From assembly GCA_024304875.1 (NCBI GenBank), contig JAMWZF010000190.1:1-6102 (forward strand): DNA of 6,102 nucleotides. The letters are read 5' to 3'. The notes beneath the pieces were generated by a model. It made no database searches and was not told the DNA's origin. It saw only the letters and a list, made by a program, of their open reading frames with translations. Shown piece after piece: positions 5,705-6,102 of the stretch. Position 1 is the first letter of the stretch. Every line of letters starts with the position of its first letter. Both the position numbers and the translations under genes were made by a program. The DNA is from Paracoccaceae bacterium. Lineage in GTDB: Bacteria > Pseudomonadota > Alphaproteobacteria > Rhodobacterales > Rhodobacteraceae.

Positions 5705-6102
5705 ATGACACGCACCCTTCATATCCTCGGCGGCGGTCTGGCGGGGTCCGAGGCCGCCTGGCAGGCCGCGAACGCCGGCCTCTCCGTCGTCATTCACGAG
5801 ATGCGGCCCGAGGTCGGGACCTTCGCTCACAAGACCGGCGACCTGGCCGAGATGGTCTGCTCGAATTCCTTCCGATCGGACGACGATGAGCAGAACGCCG
5901 TCGGCCTGCTGCACTGGGAAATGCGGGCTGCCGGCGGGTTGATCATGCAGACGGCCGATGCCCACAAGCTTCCTGCCGGCGGCGCCCTTGCGGTCGACCG
6001 CGAGGCATTCTCGGCCGCCGTGACAGCGCGCCTGCGCGCGCATCCGAACGTGACCGTCGAACATGGCGAAATCACCGCCCTGCCGACCGAGGGTCACTGG
6101 AT
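5705..6102 (+). CDS. trmFO: Folate/FAD-dependent tRNA (uracil-54-C5)-methyltransferase TrmFO (5' part only)
   Basis: This is the N-terminal part (132 complete codons plus 2 nt; the frame runs off the right edge without a stop) of TrmFO, formerly Gid. The enzyme makes ribothymidine at position 54 of the tRNA T-loop, using methylenetetrahydrofolate as carbon donor and FAD as reductant. The protein starts MTRTLHILGGGLAGSEAAWQ, with the FAD-binding GxGxxG at 9-14. It continues with HEMRP (31-35), GTFAHKTGDLAEMVCSNSFR (38-57), DDDEQNAVGLLHWEMR (59-74) and LPAGGALAVDR (89-99), all strongly diagnostic of the family. Cys52, in the CSNSFR motif, corresponds to the conserved N-terminal cysteine of the family (Cys53 in Bacillus subtilis). 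ATG 5705 fits the expected N-terminus exactly. No clear Shine-Dalgarno precedes it. It is separated from the upstream barrel gene by a terminator-like stem, so it is probably a separate transcript. Confidence 0.97.
   Translation, partial: MTRTLHILGGGLAGSEAAWQAANAGLSVVIHEMRPEVGTFAHKTGDLAEMVCSNSFRSDDDEQNAVGLLHWEMRAAGGLIMQTADAHKLPAGGALAVDREAFSAAVTARLRAHPNVTVEHGEITALPTEGHW

Overview
The window is a high-GC, gene-dense chromosomal segment. It most likely comes from an alphaproteobacterium, probably Rhodobacteraceae or a close relative. The support is a Usg-family gene (a small family found mainly in alphaproteobacteria), a GyrA carrying the alphaproteobacterial-type insertion in its C-terminal domain, the folate-dependent TrmFO, and strong G/C preference at third codon positions. 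The species assignment is inference from sequence style, not from a search.

Layout, left to right. (1) The 3' end of a crotonase-superfamily gene of the ECHDC3 type runs rightward off the left edge. (2) It converges, with a 22-bp gap, on a small leftward Usg-family gene. (3) A 204-bp divergent intergenic region (732-935) holds a good extended -10 promoter for gyrA and a weaker candidate promoter for usg. (4) gyrA (917 aa, GTG start) fills 936-3689 and is followed by a strong GC hairpin. (5) After about 205 bp comes a rightward LysR-type regulator (290 aa). (6) A 122-bp gap separates it from a gene for a secreted protein predicted to be a 12-strand outer-membrane beta-barrel (249 aa). That gene is closed by an 11-bp terminator-like stem right after its stop codon. 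(7) trmFO, the tRNA U54 methyltransferase gene, starts at 5705 and runs off the right edge.

The genes do not form one pathway. gyrA and trmFO are housekeeping genes, each with its own apparent transcription signals. The LysR regulator and the barrel gene are the only pair that might be functionally linked, through codirectional adjacency, and that is unproven. I see no mobile element, CRISPR array, RNA gene, phage gene or defence system. I found no previously undescribed system. The points most worth a second look are the crotonase lacking both classical catalytic glutamates, the glycine at the quinolone-pocket position of GyrA, and the barrel protein with a tail beyond its last strand.
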